NCBI RefSeq assembly: GCF_016924755.1 | Contig: NZ_JAFFJX010000013.1 | Coordinates: 62,001 to 126,000 of the forward strand | From: Longitalea arenae | GTDB lineage: Bacteria; Bacteroidota; Bacteroidia; Chitinophagales; Chitinophagaceae | Direction: 5' to 3' | Length of the DNA stretch: 64,000 nt | Shown: positions 1 to 10,510 of the stretch, in pieces | Position numbering within the stretch: the stretch's first letter is position 1 | Layout: every line of letters begins with the position of its first letter | Notes under the pieces: model-generated | What the model was told of the DNA's origin: nothing | Seen by the model: only the letters and a program-made list of their open reading frames with translations | The model's database searches: none | Translations under genes and position numbers: made by a program

Positions 1-2505
1 GCTGGCTGCAGTCGGCAAATTCATGATCCTGATCTTTTGTTCTCCCGCGTTTTTACAGTAGTTCAACTGTAATCCACTTACTACAGGTGTGGGCGGAGCG
101 GGCACAGGAGTAAGCGCAATTACCGTCTCATGGTTATTTGTTTGTACCGGCAGGTTAAAGTCAAAGTAAATAGAAGCCGAGTTATAGATCTTATCGCCCA
201 ATTGCAAACTGTTCCTGGGTTTTATGCGATAAGTGATATAACCATGGCTGGCCGGTTCATTGGTATTATGATCAGGCAACAAAATATCGTTGAATGTCCA
301 GGCAGCATACTTGTTATCTTTTAAACTGAACTGGTACGGATGACTGGCGCTGACCATCTCCAATGCCGCAATATCCAGCTGATCGCTGAGGGTGTCTTTT
401 ATTATTATATTGAAGGCCGTATCGGTACCCATGTTCTGAAAACGAATGGTGTACGTCAGCGGCTGACCGGCCTGTAATTGCTCGATATACAAAGTACCGT
501 TATGGTTTTCGTGTTTATCATTGGGATCGAAGGAACCTATGACGGTTTGTTTTAAAGTATCTATATTATCTTCAGGTGTCACATCATTTGCAATTGGATT
601 AATGGCGGCTATGAAAGTGAGCACATCATGCAGGTTTACAGCCGGAGGCGGATCTATTTTCATTTGCAAATTAATATGAGAACCATCGAAAGGAGATAAA
701 CTGCCAATATTCCAGACAAGTGTATCAGCGTTCGTTGATGAAGGCGGTATTGATGAAGATATCAGGCTGACAACGGATGGCTTAACTAATTTAATCACTG
801 TATTGGTGATTACGGTTGTACCGACATTTGAATAATCGATCCTGAATCCTCCATTAAATCCGGGCCGCAATGCTCCCATCGACTGCAATGACAACTGCAG
901 ATCATTTTTACCAGCTATCGGGACAATTGCAAAGGAGAGTGAATCTTTGTTTTTATAGGAGCTAAAGCTTGATGTTTGTGATACAGGGCTCACTGTATAA
1001 TAGGGTCTTGTATTCAGCGTTAACCAGGTGATGTAAGTTCCGGTGTCTACCAAATTAATAAAATCACCGCCGTTACTGATGTTTGACCTGTTTACGGCGC
1101 CCTCTTTTTTGCTTTCAACAAAGCCGTACTTAAAGAATGGCTCTGCCGGCTCTTTTACCCCATTGCCGTTATTGTCAACAAACGCTTTACCTTTTATTTG
1201 ATTCAGGGCTTTTACCTTTATAATCCAAAAATCTTGATTTTTAACGCCTGCAGCGACATACTCATCATTCTCCAGTGCAAGAACTGCATTCAAAGCACCT
1301 CCGCCATAAGACACCTGGTATAGAAAACCAGCTTGAAAGAACGGAGGAGTTATTGTACTTATTCGATTAAGATTAATAACAGGACTACTGGATACGTATG
1401 CAGATAAACATGTAAGTATCGTACTGTCTGGTAAGAGTTGCACAGCCTCGGGACCAGCTTCTTTAACGGTCGAAGAGCCGAGTATTGGTGGTGTCGATGC
1501 ACTGGCACCAAAGCCATTAATAAATGTTCCGTCTGAACTATTTAATCTGCTAAAACTCCAACTTGAATTAGCAGCTGTTACAAAATTTATCGAACTGCTC
1601 ACTTTTATCAACTGGTTGCTGGGTAATTCCAGTATACGGCAATTGAAACGCGAAGGCCCCGGATTGCCCGGAGTAAAAAGGGGATATTGTTCCCACAATA
1701 CATTCCCCTGCCCATCAATTTTTAACGCCGCCTCTTCATAAATGGCATACACGGGAGAACCAGTCACTTGCGGATATCCATTATACTGCTGATACCCGCT
1801 GATAATATAATTGTTGTCGCTGGTTACCGTTAAACTCGACGTAAACTGGTGATTGGGATTACCATATGTTTTTTGCCATATCAGATCACCCTGACCGTTA
1901 ATTTTCAATACCCATATGTCGGCCCCACCATGATTTCCGCTTACATCAAAATCATTTGACCGCGCATCGCCGGCCACCATATAATTTCCATCTTCCGTTT
2001 TCCGTATAACCCATCCATGATCTTCTTCACTGCCTCCAAAGACTTTACTCCATTGAATAACACCATAACGATTAATTCTTACCACCCACAGGTCTGAAGC
2101 AACATTAGTGCTGGTATGCAAACCCGTTACATCGCCATCGACAGAGCGGGAAGTGCCCACGCAAATAAAATCACCATTACCAACTTGTATGGCATGCACA
2201 AACTCATCCGTATTGGAGCCACCATAACTTTGCTGCCACTCTATATCCCCGGAACTGTTCAGTTTGACCACCCAGGCGTCGCTGGAATCTGCAGTTCCAT
2301 GATGCCCACTGACCTGGCCATCATTTGAAAAGGAAAGCCCGACTACCAGAAATCCGTGATCGGAGGTTGGAACAATAGTTTTGGCCCGGTCTACTTTTGT
2401 GCCGCCCACATTTCTCTCCCAGTCAAGCGATCCAGGCAGCTTTTGGGTTTGTGCCGTTACAAACAAGGGAACAATTAAAAGGGTAAAGAGGTAGAATTTT
2501 TTCAT
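1..2505 (-). CDS. Secreted repeat protein with DUF7619-like region, 3' end outside window
   Basis: The reading frame is open from an ATG at 2505 to the window edge (835 codons, no stop), so the C-terminus is missing. It begins with a signal peptide (MKKFYLFTLLIVPLFVTAQ). Residues of about 20-330 carry repeated blocks such as GGSNTDEFVHAIQVGNGDF and GGSEEDHGWVIRKTEDGNYM, which look like beta-propeller blades. An SdrD-like segment (KGKAFVDNNGNGVKEPAEP) follows. Further on is a conserved stretch, GSFDPNDKHENHNGTLYIE, typical of large Bacteroidota surface proteins in the DUF7619 class. Such proteins normally end in a type IX secretion sorting domain, which would lie beyond position 1. The role is unknown; export to the cell surface is inferred. 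Confidence 0.8.
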   Translation of the reverse strand, partial: MKKFYLFTLLIVPLFVTAQTQKLPGSLDWERNVGGTKVDRAKTIVPTSDHGFLVVGLSFSNDGQVSGHHGTADSSDAWVVKLNSSGDIEWQQSYGGSNTDEFVHAIQVGNGDFICVGTSRSVDGDVTGLHTSTNVASDLWVVRINRYGVIQWSKVFGGSEEDHGWVIRKTEDGNYMVAGDARSNDFDVSGNHGGADIWVLKINGQGDLIWQKTYGNPNHQFTSSLTVTSDNNYIISGYQQYNGYPQVTGSPVYAIYEEAALKIDGQGNVLWEQYPLFTPGNPGPSRFNCRILELPSNQLIKVSSSINFVTAANSSWSFSRLNSSDGTFINGFGASASTPPILGSSTVKEAGPEAVQLLPDSTILTCLSAYVSSSPVINLNRISTITPPFFQAGFLYQVSYGGGALNAVLALENDEYVAAGVKNQDFWIIKVKALNQIKGKAFVDNNGNGVKEPAEPFFKYGFVESKKEGAVNRSNISNGGDFINLVDTGTYITWLTLNTRPYYTVSPVSQTSSFSSYKNKDSLSFAIVPIAGKNDLQLSLQSMGALRPGFNGGFRIDYSNVGTTVITNTVIKLVKPSVVSLISSSIPPSSTNADTLVWNIGSLSPFDGSHINLQMKIDPPPAVNLHDVLTFIAAINPIANDVTPEDNIDTLKQTVIGSFDPNDKHENHNGTLYIEQLQAGQPLTYTIRFQNMGTDTAFNIIIKDTLSDQLDIAALEMVSASHPYQFSLKDNKYAAWTFNDILLPDHNTNEPASHGYITYRIKPRNSLQLGDKIYNSASIYFDFNLPVQTNNHETVIALTPVPAPPTPVVSGLQLNYCKNAGEQKIRIMNLPTAAS

Positions 2506-2753
2506 GGCTTATCGAGTCGTTTCTATATAAATTTAAAATTTAATTCAAGTATCTCAAGCGATTTGTCGAGCCTTCTGTGCCCCAATCAGAGTTAGTCCAT
2601 TTTTGGGAAATCGGGGATCGTTGTCAATAGCAGGAGTTAAAACTAATTATTAAACCGGTGGATTGGACGAAAACTTAATATCCGTGTCGTTTTCGCTTAT
2701 AACCGTGCATTTTTGACTGATAAACGCGTAGCCAGTTACCACCAGCCCAGGCA
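2506..2753. other. Intergenic region, no gene seen
   Basis: About 250 bases lie between the start of the surface-protein gene and the fusA terminator. The 60 bases next to the ATG at 2505 are AT-rich and probably hold its promoter, but I could not fix a clear TAnnTTTG box. I see no ORF or RNA gene. Confidence 0.5.
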
Positions 2754-2790
2754 ATAAAAAAGCCCCTCCGGGCCGAAGCCGGGAAGGGCG
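2754..2790 (-). terminator. Intrinsic terminator of fusA
   Basis: Read on the reverse strand, an imperfect GC-rich hairpin (arms around GCCC..CCGG and CCGG..GGGC) is followed by a run of seven T. It lies 27 bases after the fusA stop, so fusA appears to end its transcription unit here and not to run on into rpsJ and the S10 cluster. Confidence 0.75.
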
Positions 2791-2816
2791 TATATCAAGA
2801 GATATGAAAACGCTGA

Positions 2817-4964
2817 TTAGTCAGCTTTCACTTTACCTTTCACCTTGGCGATCACTTCTTCAGCGATGTTGTTAGGTGCAGGCGAGTAATGGCTGAACTC
2901 CATGGTGCTGGTAGCGCGGCCAGATGACAAGCTACGCAACTGGGTTACGTAACCGAACATTTCGCTCAGCGGTACTTTCGCTTTAATTACCTGGGCGCCA
3001 CCGCGGCTGTCCATGCCTTCCAGCATACCACGACGACGGTTAAGGTCACCGGTAACATCACCCATGTATTGTTCAGGAGTAATAACTTCCACTTTCATGA
3101 TAGGCTCCAGTAATACGGGTTGCGCTTTACGGCCAGCTTCGCGGAAACCGCTTTTGGCGCATAACTCGAACGACATGGCGTCAGAGTCAACCTGGTGGAA
3201 GCTACCGTCGAAGATGCGCACCTTCATGTTCTCAACAGGATAGCTGGCGAGAACACCTGTGCCCATGGCAGCTTCAAAACCTTTCTGAATAGGCTGAATG
3301 AACTCACGGGGGATAGATCCACCGAAGATATCATTCACGAACTGGAAGCCTTTATCAGGATTTTCTTTCAGCCACTCTTCATCAGCGGGTCCGATCTCAA
3401 ACACGATGTCGGCGAATTTACCGCGGCCACCGGTTTGTTTTTTCAGGATCTCGCGATGTTCAACCTTTTTCCTGAAAGCTTCTTTATAAGCAACCTGGGG
3501 AGCACCCTGGTTAACTTCTACCTTGAACTCACGTCTCATACGGTCGATGATGATCTCCAGGTGCAGCTCACCCATACCACGTAAGATGGTCTGGCCGGTA
3601 TCTTCATCTGTATTAACACGTAATGTAGGATCTTCTTCCACCAGTTTGGCGATAGCCATACCCATCTTATCAACGTCGGCCTGTGTTTTAGGCTCAACGG
3701 CGATCGCGATCACCGGCTCTGGAATGAACATGTTCTCCAGTACGATCGGATGATTCTCATCGCAAAGGGTATCACCGGTCTTGATCTCCTTGAAACCAAC
3801 CGCAGCACCGATATCACCTGCTTCGATGAAATCGATGGGGTTTTGTTTGTTGGCGAACATCTTCATGATACGGCTGATACGCTCGTTCTTGCCACTGCGC
3901 ATGTTCTTCACATACGAACCGGCATCGAGGTGGCCGCTGTAACAGCGGAAGAAGGCCAAACGACCTACGAAGGGGTCGGTCATGATCTTGAAGGCCAGGG
4001 CTGCGAAAGGCGCTTTCGGATCGGCTTTACGAACTTCAGGCTCTCCGGTCTCAGGGTTGGTACCTACTGTATCTTCGATATCAACCGGTGAAGGCAGGTA
4101 GCGGCAAACGGCATCAAGCGCAGTTTGTACGCCTTTATTCTTGAATGAAGAACCGCACATCATGGGAACGATGCTCAGATCGATCGTAGCTTTGCGGATC
4201 GCTTCATGCACTTCGTCTTCAGTGATCGAGTTAGGATCGTCGAAGAATTTCTCCATCAGTTTGTCGTCGTATTCGGCAACAGCTTCGATGAGGTTCTGTC
4301 TCCATTCGTTCACTTCTTCGATCATATTCTCCGGTACAGGGATCTCATCGAAGGTCATACCTTCTGTTTCCATGTGCCAGATGATACCTTTCATCTTGAT
4401 CAGGTCAACCACGCCTTTGAAATCATCTTCAGCGCCGATGGGCAATTGCAGGGGAACTGCTTTTGCACCCAGCATTTCTTTCACCTGTTTAACCACCATC
4501 AGGAAGTCAGCGCCCGAACGGTCCATTTTATTTACGAAACCGATACGGGGAACCTTATAGCGGTTAGCCTGACGCCAAACGGTCTCAGACTGAGGCTCAA
4601 CGCCGTCCACGGCAGAGAACAGGGCGATCAAACCATCCAACACACGCATAGAACGCTCAACCTCTACAGTGAAGTCAACGTGTCCCGGAGTATCGATGAT
4701 GTTGAAATAGTATTTTTTAGTATTGGCATCCGCCTTACCTTTTACGGTAGGAAAGTTCCACTGGCAGCTAACCGCAGCAGATGTGATGGTGATACCTCTT
4801 TCTTTTTCCTGCTCCATCCAGTCGGTGGTAGCCGCACCATCATGCACCTCTCCTATTTTATGGATCATACCGGTATAGCGCAAAATACGCTCCGTAGTAG
4901 TTGTTTTACCGGCATCAATATGTGCCGCAATTCCAAAATTTCTTTGTAATCGTAAGTCTGCCAT
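2817..4964 (-). CDS. fusA: Elongation factor G
   Basis: This is the cytoplasmic GTPase that moves tRNA and mRNA through the ribosome after peptide bond formation, and helps recycle ribosomes. The 715-residue product has full family length. The G domain shows the P-loop [15 protein letters not shown] near residue 14, the switch region [18 protein letters not shown] and NKMD. Domains II-V follow, including [15 protein letters not shown] of domain IV and a C-terminal EF-G fold. In most bacteria fusA directly follows rpsL-rpsG. Here rpsG ends about 5 kb upstream and has its own terminator, with three peptidase genes in between. A second EF-G gene elsewhere in the genome cannot be excluded. Confidence 0.97.
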   Translation of the reverse strand: MADLRLQRNFGIAAHIDAGKTTTTERILRYTGMIHKIGEVHDGAATTDWMEQEKERGITITSAAVSCQWNFPTVKGKADANTKKYYFNIIDTPGHVDFTVEVERSMRVLDGLIALFSAVDGVEPQSETVWRQANRYKVPRIGFVNKMDRSGADFLMVVKQVKEMLGAKAVPLQLPIGAEDDFKGVVDLIKMKGIIWHMETEGMTFDEIPVPENMIEEVNEWRQNLIEAVAEYDDKLMEKFFDDPNSITEDEVHEAIRKATIDLSIVPMMCGSSFKNKGVQTALDAVCRYLPSPVDIEDTVGTNPETGEPEVRKADPKAPFAALAFKIMTDPFVGRLAFFRCYSGHLDAGSYVKNMRSGKNERISRIMKMFANKQNPIDFIEAGDIGAAVGFKEIKTGDTLCDENHPIVLENMFIPEPVIAIAVEPKTQADVDKMGMAIAKLVEEDPTLRVNTDEDTGQTILRGMGELHLEIIIDRMRREFKVEVNQGAPQVAYKEAFRKKVEHREILKKQTGGRGKFADIVFEIGPADEEWLKENPDKGFQFVNDIFGGSIPREFIQPIQKGFEAAMGTGVLASYPVENMKVRIFDGSFHQVDSDAMSFELCAKSGFREAGRKAQPVLLEPIMKVEVITPEQYMGDVTGDLNRRRGMLEGMDSRGGAQVIKAKVPLSEMFGYVTQLRSLSSGRATSTMEFSHYSPAPNNIAEEVIAKVKGKVKAD

Positions 4965-5087
4965 GACTTTTGTGTATTTTCTTTTTAATTATCCAGGGAA
5001 AAATGCCCTGAAAATGAGCGGGCAAAGGTATGAAAAATTCCATCGAATTTCTTATAGGCCAGGGTAAAAATAAATGACCACCCGCGA

Positions 5088-5124
5088 GGGTAAAAAGAAA
5101 GCCCTGTGTGATTTACAGGGCTTT
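5088..5124 (-). terminator. Intrinsic terminator after the first M57 peptidase gene
   Basis: A perfect 10-bp stem (AAAGCCCTGT and ACAGGGCTTT, 7-base loop) is followed on the reverse strand by a T-rich tract. It lies just after the stop codon at 5157 and insulates fusA from the peptidase genes. Confidence 0.8.
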
Positions 5125-5156
5125 GCGCTGCAGTAACCAAACGGGTAATGGTAAAA

Positions 5157-5963
5157 TTAATACAGATAATTCAAAGCGGTGATATCGTTGGCATTAAAGG
5201 GCCGGTTCTGACCCGATCCAATGCAGGACAGCATCCAGCTGTTAGGGTCAGGTCCGCTGGGGGTACCCGGAATAAGCACCGCGCCTACACCGGCAGAACC
5301 TTCATTCACCGGTGAACCGCCGCAGCTATACGAACGGTTCATATAATCGGTATGACGGAAGCCGATGCAATGGCCGATCTCATGCGCCAGAATGGTTGCC
5401 ACGGTGTTCTGGGGCTGACCGGATACCGCGCTGTTATTGAGGATCACCCGGTTATACGGATTACCACCGGATGGGAAACCGGCCGAAGCCAGGAAACCAC
5501 CCGATCCGTTCACGATCTGGATATTGCCGCCCGACGACACCCGGGTAAAGGTGATCCTGAGGCCCAGGGCATTATACCGCGAAAGGGCGGTATTCAAAGC
5601 GGTAGACCAGGTATTCAAAGCAGAAGACATACTTACGGTAATGTTACGCGGCAGGCCGGTAACCAGATTATTCGTACGATACTGCTCCTCTTCCCCCACC
5701 CGTAAAAACTGCATCTCGGGTTTGGCATCCAGTTCCTCCTGACTGATCAAAATATCACCTTCAACAATGTAATTGCCTTTTCCATCTGCTATTACATTTT
5801 TGTTACTGAAACCCAGGTTGTAAATTTTTGCCAGTACATCTGCTGAAACATCCGAAGAAGGGGGAGGCGTATCGCTATCGTTGGTTGCATTTTTGCGGCA
5901 GGCAAATAAGGTGAGCATGCAGGCTGCCACGACTGCAGTGAGCGCGAAAATAGTCTTTCTCAT
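5157..5963 (-). CDS. M57-family (HEIGH) zinc metallopeptidase lipoprotein
   Basis: Predicted secreted zinc protease of the dual-action HEIGH / peptidase M57 family (268 aa). The N-terminus is a lipoprotein signal with lipobox LFAC, Cys at about residue 22, followed by a polar linker. The zinc site is HEIGHCIGFRHTDYMNR near residue 193: HExxHxxGxxH with three His ligands, as in metzincins. A SCGG motif and a conserved tail (SCIGSGQNRPFNANDITALNYLY) follow. It is a close paralogue of the next gene upstream (6206-7000), so the pair looks like a tandem duplication. The substrate is unknown. The lipobox implies anchoring at the outer membrane or cell surface. Confidence 0.88.
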   Translation of the reverse strand: MRKTIFALTAVVAACMLTLFACRKNATNDSDTPPPSSDVSADVLAKIYNLGFSNKNVIADGKGNYIVEGDILISQEELDAKPEMQFLRVGEEEQYRTNNLVTGLPRNITVSMSSALNTWSTALNTALSRYNALGLRITFTRVSSGGNIQIVNGSGGFLASAGFPSGGNPYNRVILNNSAVSGQPQNTVATILAHEIGHCIGFRHTDYMNRSYSCGGSPVNEGSAGVGAVLIPGTPSGPDPNSWMLSCIGSGQNRPFNANDITALNYLY

Positions 5964-6139
5964 GTGACTGTAGATTTAAGTTTAATGGTTGGTTACTGCA
6001 TCTGATCTTCTATCAATTTAATCAAAATTATCTTGAGCAGTATGCAGCAAAATGGCAACTGCGTTGCAGAAGCAGCGCCATTTTACCCAATTACCGTTAG
6101 GCATAACCGTTAATGTGGAAAAGTTTTTTACCGAACCAC

Positions 6140-6176
6140 AAACCACAAACTACAAACTACAAATGACAAACGTTGA
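6140..6176. repeat. Short degenerate tandem repeat (accacaaact type)
   Basis: Four to five imperfect copies of a roughly 8-base unit (variants of cacaaacta) lie between the two M57 genes. The same unit family appears at 23.0-23.4 kb, at 27.7 kb and inside the M1 peptidase gene at 60.24 kb. Confidence 0.7.
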
Positions 6177-6205
6177 ACGCGCCGGCCGCATTTGCTGTTT
6201 GGCTT

Positions 6206-7000
6206 TTAATATAGATAATTGAGCGCCACCTTATCATTGGCATTGAATGGCCGGTTCTGCCCCGAGCCAATACATGACAACATCCAGGAATTGGGATCCG
6301 GATCGGGATTGGTGCCCGGAATAAATACCGCCCCTACCGTGCTCGCCCCTTCATTCACGGGCTGGCCGCCACAGCTGTAGGCGCGGTTCATATAGTCGGT
6401 ATGGCGGAAGCCTATACAGTGGCCCAGCTCATGCGCCAACACAGAAGCCACCGTCGCCTGCGGCTGACCGCTTAATGCAGCTGAATTCACCTTTACCTGG
6501 TTATACGGGTCTCCGCTGCTTGTAGGAAAACCTGCGGAAGCCAGGAAATTGCCATTCCCTTTTACAATAGAAATAGCGGCGCCGGAACTGACGCGTTGAA
6601 AACTGATCCGCAGATTCTCCGCATTGAATCGGGCAAGGGCCAGATCCAGGGCAGCTACATAGGAAGCCGGCAGTTTTGAAGAGATACTCACGGTAATGAC
6701 CCTGGGCAGGCGGGTTACCAGGTTATACGTACGGTACTGTTCTTCACTTCCTACCCGCAGGAACTGAAGATCCGGCGCCGCATCCAGCTGGGCCTGGCTT
6801 AATAAAATATCCCCTTCCACCACGTAATTCCCTTCTTCGTCCCTGGTCACCTGTTGATTACTGAATCCGAGTTTATAAATTTTATCGAGGGCTTCATCTG
6901 AAACCGTTCCCTGTTCTGTAGCACCATTTTTACGGCAGGAAAACAACACAACAATGCAGGCAGTCAACATCACTGCCATCTTCCCGGGAGATGTTCTCAT
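6206..7000 (-). CDS. M57-family (HEIGH-type) zinc metallopeptidase lipoprotein, paralogue
   Basis: 264-residue paralogue of the gene at 5157-5963. It shows the same layout: a lipoprotein signal with VLFSC lipobox, a short linker, then the conserved stretch LYKLGFSNQQV..EGDILLSQ-type region and the zinc motif HELGHCIGFRHTDYMNR near residue 188. The C-terminal block SCIGSGQNRPFNANDK is nearly identical in both. The most diverged part is the region just after the signal peptide. The ATG at 7000 puts the signal peptide directly at the N-terminus, so a longer start is not needed. No terminator is visible between the two genes, so co-transcription is possible. Function beyond proteolysis is unknown. 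Confidence 0.87.
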   Translation of the reverse strand: MRTSPGKMAVMLTACIVVLFSCRKNGATEQGTVSDEALDKIYKLGFSNQQVTRDEEGNYVVEGDILLSQAQLDAAPDLQFLRVGSEEQYRTYNLVTRLPRVITVSISSKLPASYVAALDLALARFNAENLRISFQRVSSGAAISIVKGNGNFLASAGFPTSSGDPYNQVKVNSAALSGQPQATVASVLAHELGHCIGFRHTDYMNRAYSCGGQPVNEGASTVGAVFIPGTNPDPDPNSWMLSCIGSGQNRPFNANDKVALNYLY

Positions 7001-7275
7001 AAGTGTTTCGTTTTAACAGTTTACAAATTAATAGTACTTTCAATTTAAGGAAATTAATCACATGACCGCCCGCTAATTCAGCAACCGGGTTGCAGATGAA
7101 AGTTTCCGGTTCCATAATTCAATGTGTTCTACCAGGATACACCAGAAATTATATGGCAGTTTAGGATGCCCGATCTGGTTAGATGAGATTTTCCCGCCTG
7201 GTGCCTGGTTTTGGCCGGCCTGTTTTGTAACATCATTAGTTGTCATTCACTTTCATTTATTCAGTAGATTGTATT

Positions 7276-9897
7276 ATGAAACGAACCGGGCTTTGGCTGC
7301 TTATACTAACATTGACCACCCAGCTGGCGCAGGCGCAGCAGCGGGATCTGCTGGCCAATCGCAAATTGTCGCCAGTGCTGTTAACCAACAAAAAACTGTT
7401 GACCAGCAAACAGCAACAGGTATTCTGGATTGTTACTTCCAACATCGATTCGGCCCGCACTTATTTCCGCACCAGACAGCCTTCCATACATATCATTCAG
7501 GAACATGCGGGCGGCCTGCTGGTGGTTTCGGCCAGGGGTACGCAGATCGACTCTCTCATCCTGACCCAGCCTTTCGTCCGTTTCGTTGATGTGCCCCGTG
7601 AGCCACGGGAGGAACTGGCGATTGCCACTTATGATAACAGCCTGAACACTATAAACATGGTGCATGATCAGTTCCCCCAGCTAAAGGGCAATAACATGGT
7701 GGTTTCCGTGAAGGAAAACAAACCGGATACCGCAGATATCGATCTCAAAGGCCGGTATATTTCTACCCCGCTTAGTTCAGCCCTTATCTCATCACATGCT
7801 TCTTACATGTGCACCATCATTGCAGGTGGCGAGAACTCTTATTATACCGGCGGCGGCGTGGCGCCTGCCGCTTCCCTGATTTCATCCAATTTCGCCAGCC
7901 TTTTACCCGATACCGATCATGACTATAAACAACAAGGCGTTTCTGTCCAAAACCATTCATATGGTACCGGTATTGAAAACTATTATGGGGCCGATGCAGC
8001 GGCTTATGATGCCAGCATCATCAATAATCCAAGCCTAATGCATGTGTTTTCATCCGGCAACTCAGGCAACCTGGTGAGTACCGGTCCATATGCCGGTATA
8101 AACAATATGGCCAATCTTACCGGCAGTTTTAAAATGGCCAAGAACATCCTCACAGTGGGGGCAACCGATTCCTTCGGTTTGGTTTCTTATCTGAGCTCCC
8201 GCGGCCCCGCCTACGATGGCCGGATAAAACCAGAGCTGGTGGCTTTTGGCGAAGATGGCAGTTCCGGCGCCGCCGCCCACACTTCCGGAACAGCGCTTTT
8301 ATTACAACAGTATTATAAAGAGAAACATAGTAACAACCTGCCGCCGGCTTCCCTCATAAAAGCGGTGCTTATAAACAGTGCCGATGACCGGGGCTCGCCG
8401 GGACCGGATTATCTCTCGGGATATGGCAGCCTGAATGCCTGGAAAGCCCTGCAGGGCCTGGTGAGTGAGAAGTATATGTCCGGCACCGTAATACCGGGGG
8501 GACTGCAAACATTTTCGTTACAGGTACCGGCCAATACGCGGCAGCTGAAGATCACCCTTTGCTGGCTCGATCCGCCGGCCGTTGCAAACGCCCGCAAAGC
8601 ATTGATCAATGACCTCGACCTGGAACTGGTATATAACGGCAATGGCCAGCTTTGGATGCCCTGGGTGCTGAGCCCGGCCCCCATCATCGACTCGCTGCTC
8701 TTACCCGCTGTACGAAAAAAAGACACACTGAACCCGGTTGAACAGATCACGATCCCCGATCCGGCTGCCGGCACCTATACCATCCGGGTAAAAGGAACTG
8801 CGATCCCGGCCGGCAATCAATCCTTTTATATAGCCTGGCAGACCGATGCCGCCGATCGCTTTCAATGGCATTTCCCCCTCAGTACCGATGTGATCAGAAG
8901 CCGGGAGAACAACCTGGTGCGTTGGTCTTCCACTTTCAATGCAGCAGCCGGCCTGCTGGAATACAGTGTTGACAGGGGCGCCAGCTGGCAACTGATTAAC
9001 AATGCCGCCTCCCTGACTACTGGCAGTAGCTACTGGCAGGCGCCTGATACCTGCAGCGCGGCCCTGCTGCGCATGACCATCAACGGCCAGGTCTTTATCT
9101 CCGATACCTTCACCATTTCTCCTACCCCCGTGGTGCAGGTTGGTTTTAACTGTGCCGATTCAGCGATGTTATTCTGGGACCGCATCCCCGGCATAAGTAC
9201 CTACCGGGTATACCAGTTGGGTGAAAAATACCTGCAACCGGTTCTTACTTCAGCAGATACCAGCATCATCGTTCGCCAGCCGGGCAACTCAGTGTATTAC
9301 ACGGTAGTACCGGTTACGGGCCAGCGGGAAGGACTAAAAGCATATACGATCAATTACCAGCTACAGGGGGTCGACTGCTACCTGAAAACCTTTTTTGCCG
9401 ACCTGGTGAATGGCAATACCGGTTCGCTGTATGCCGAGATCGGCACCCAGTTCAATGTAAAAAGCATTACGTTCGAAAAATTGAGCGGCAGCAGCTACCG
9501 GCCTTTGCATACCATTCAGCCGGTAACCAGCACCATCTTCGAATATGCCGATCTGAACCTGGTGGATGGAGTCAACACCTACCGGGTAAAAGTGGAACTC
9601 GCCAATGGACAGTTCGCTTACAGCAATACCCAAAGCATTTACTATTTCCTTACTACCCGTTATATCATCTTCCCGAACCCCGTGCCGTCAACCGGTTCTT
9701 TATGGGTGCTTACGAAAGAAGAGCCGGAAAACACGCAGCTGCTGCTCTTCAATACCCTTGGGCAGAAAGTATTACAACACCGGTTAACGCAAACAGCAGA
9801 AGCAGTACCATTACCGGGGCTGAAGAACGGGATCTATTTTATAATTATTCAGAAGAATGGAAAGCGCGAATATTCGGGCAAAGTGATGGTGCGGTGA
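7276..9897 (+). CDS. Subtilisin-like S8 peptidase with T9SS sorting tail
   Basis: Secreted serine peptidase (873 aa from the ATG at 7276; an earlier in-frame ATG at 7240 would sit before the signal peptide). The signal peptide is MKRTGLWLLILTLTTQLAQA. The S8 domain covers roughly residues 130-380. It has the His-site block SSHASYMCTIIAGG, the oxyanion Asn in FSSGNSGN and the nucleophile Ser in GSSGAAAHTSGTALLLQ. Where the first catalytic Asp is expected, the sequence reads VVSVKENKPD, so Glu may replace it. Beta-sandwich and fibronectin-like regions follow. The last 80 residues (FPNPVPSTG..GIYFIII..GKVMVR) form a type A T9SS sorting domain. It stands alone on the forward strand within the split str operon. 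Confidence 0.88.
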   Translation: MKRTGLWLLILTLTTQLAQAQQRDLLANRKLSPVLLTNKKLLTSKQQQVFWIVTSNIDSARTYFRTRQPSIHIIQEHAGGLLVVSARGTQIDSLILTQPFVRFVDVPREPREELAIATYDNSLNTINMVHDQFPQLKGNNMVVSVKENKPDTADIDLKGRYISTPLSSALISSHASYMCTIIAGGENSYYTGGGVAPAASLISSNFASLLPDTDHDYKQQGVSVQNHSYGTGIENYYGADAAAYDASIINNPSLMHVFSSGNSGNLVSTGPYAGINNMANLTGSFKMAKNILTVGATDSFGLVSYLSSRGPAYDGRIKPELVAFGEDGSSGAAAHTSGTALLLQQYYKEKHSNNLPPASLIKAVLINSADDRGSPGPDYLSGYGSLNAWKALQGLVSEKYMSGTVIPGGLQTFSLQVPANTRQLKITLCWLDPPAVANARKALINDLDLELVYNGNGQLWMPWVLSPAPIIDSLLLPAVRKKDTLNPVEQITIPDPAAGTYTIRVKGTAIPAGNQSFYIAWQTDAADRFQWHFPLSTDVIRSRENNLVRWSSTFNAAAGLLEYSVDRGASWQLINNAASLTTGSSYWQAPDTCSAALLRMTINGQVFISDTFTISPTPVVQVGFNCADSAMLFWDRIPGISTYRVYQLGEKYLQPVLTSADTSIIVRQPGNSVYYTVVPVTGQREGLKAYTINYQLQGVDCYLKTFFADLVNGNTGSLYAEIGTQFNVKSITFEKLSGSSYRPLHTIQPVTSTIFEYADLNLVDGVNTYRVKVELANGQFAYSNTQSIYYFLTTRYIIFPNPVPSTGSLWVLTKEEPENTQLLLFNTLGQKVLQHRLTQTAEAVPLPGLKNGIYFIIIQKNGKREYSGKVMVR

Positions 9898-9957
9898 CGA
9901 GGAACCATGAACTGGGAACTGTGAACTTTGAACAGTTAAGGTGAAGTAAATACAAAC

Positions 9958-9986
9958 AGAAAAACCCACCGGAAAACCGGTGGGTC
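9958..9986 (-). terminator. Intrinsic terminator of rpsL-rpsG
   Basis: An 8-bp perfect stem (CCCACCGG/CCGGTGGG, AAAA loop) is followed by five T on the reverse strand. It lies 28 bases after the rpsG stop and ends the rpsL-rpsG transcript before it could reach fusA. The hairpin could also stop the forward S8 gene. Confidence 0.85.
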
Positions 9987-10013
9987 GTATATGGTAAGAT
10001 GTACTTAACTGTG

Positions 10014-10481
10014 TTATACGCGGAAGTGAGCAAAAGCCTTGTTAGCTTCAGCCATACGGTGTGTATCTTCTTTCTTTTTGAAAGCACCACCTTCCCCTTT
10101 GCTGGCTGCGATGATCTCGTTGGCCAGTTTTTCCGACATGCTGCGGCCATTTCTTTCACGGCTGTAGCGGATCAGCCATTTCATGCTCAGGGAAACTTTC
10201 CTTTCAGCACGAACTTCGGCAGGGATCTGGAAAGTAGCACCACCAATTCTACGGCTGCGTACTTCTACAGCAGGCGTAACATTGTTCAGGGCTTTTTTCC
10301 ATACTTCATATCCGTTTTCACCGGTTGTTTTAGCAACGCGGTCCAATGCGGTATAGAATAGGTTGAAAGCTGTATTCTTTTTTCCTTCCCACATCAGGTT
10401 ATTGATGAACCTTGTAACCATCACATCATTATACCTGGCATCAGGCGCTAAGGGAATTTTTTTGGCTTTTGTCTTCCTCAT
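10014..10481 (-). CDS. rpsG: 30S ribosomal protein S7
   Basis: Primary 16S rRNA-binding protein of the small-subunit head, family uS7 (155 aa, full length). It shows the family start [29 protein letters not shown], the middle segment [17 protein letters not shown] and the C-terminal stretch [33 protein letters not shown]. It lies 29 bases downstream of rpsL on the same strand and is surely co-transcribed with it. A strong terminator follows, so fusA is not part of this transcript. Confidence 0.97.
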   Translation of the reverse strand: MRKTKAKKIPLAPDARYNDVMVTRFINNLMWEGKKNTAFNLFYTALDRVAKTTGENGYEVWKKALNNVTPAVEVRSRRIGGATFQIPAEVRAERKVSLSMKWLIRYSRERNGRSMSEKLANEIIAASKGEGGAFKKKEDTHRMAEANKAFAHFRV

Positions 10482-10510
10482 TTATAAAAATTTGTAGAAC
10501 GTCTTACTAA

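Noticed and set aside
3195-4949. Long forward ORFs (up to 247 aa) opposite fusA
   Set aside because: They are shadows of the conserved EF-G coding sequence; composition and His/Phe-rich content are typical of antisense frames.
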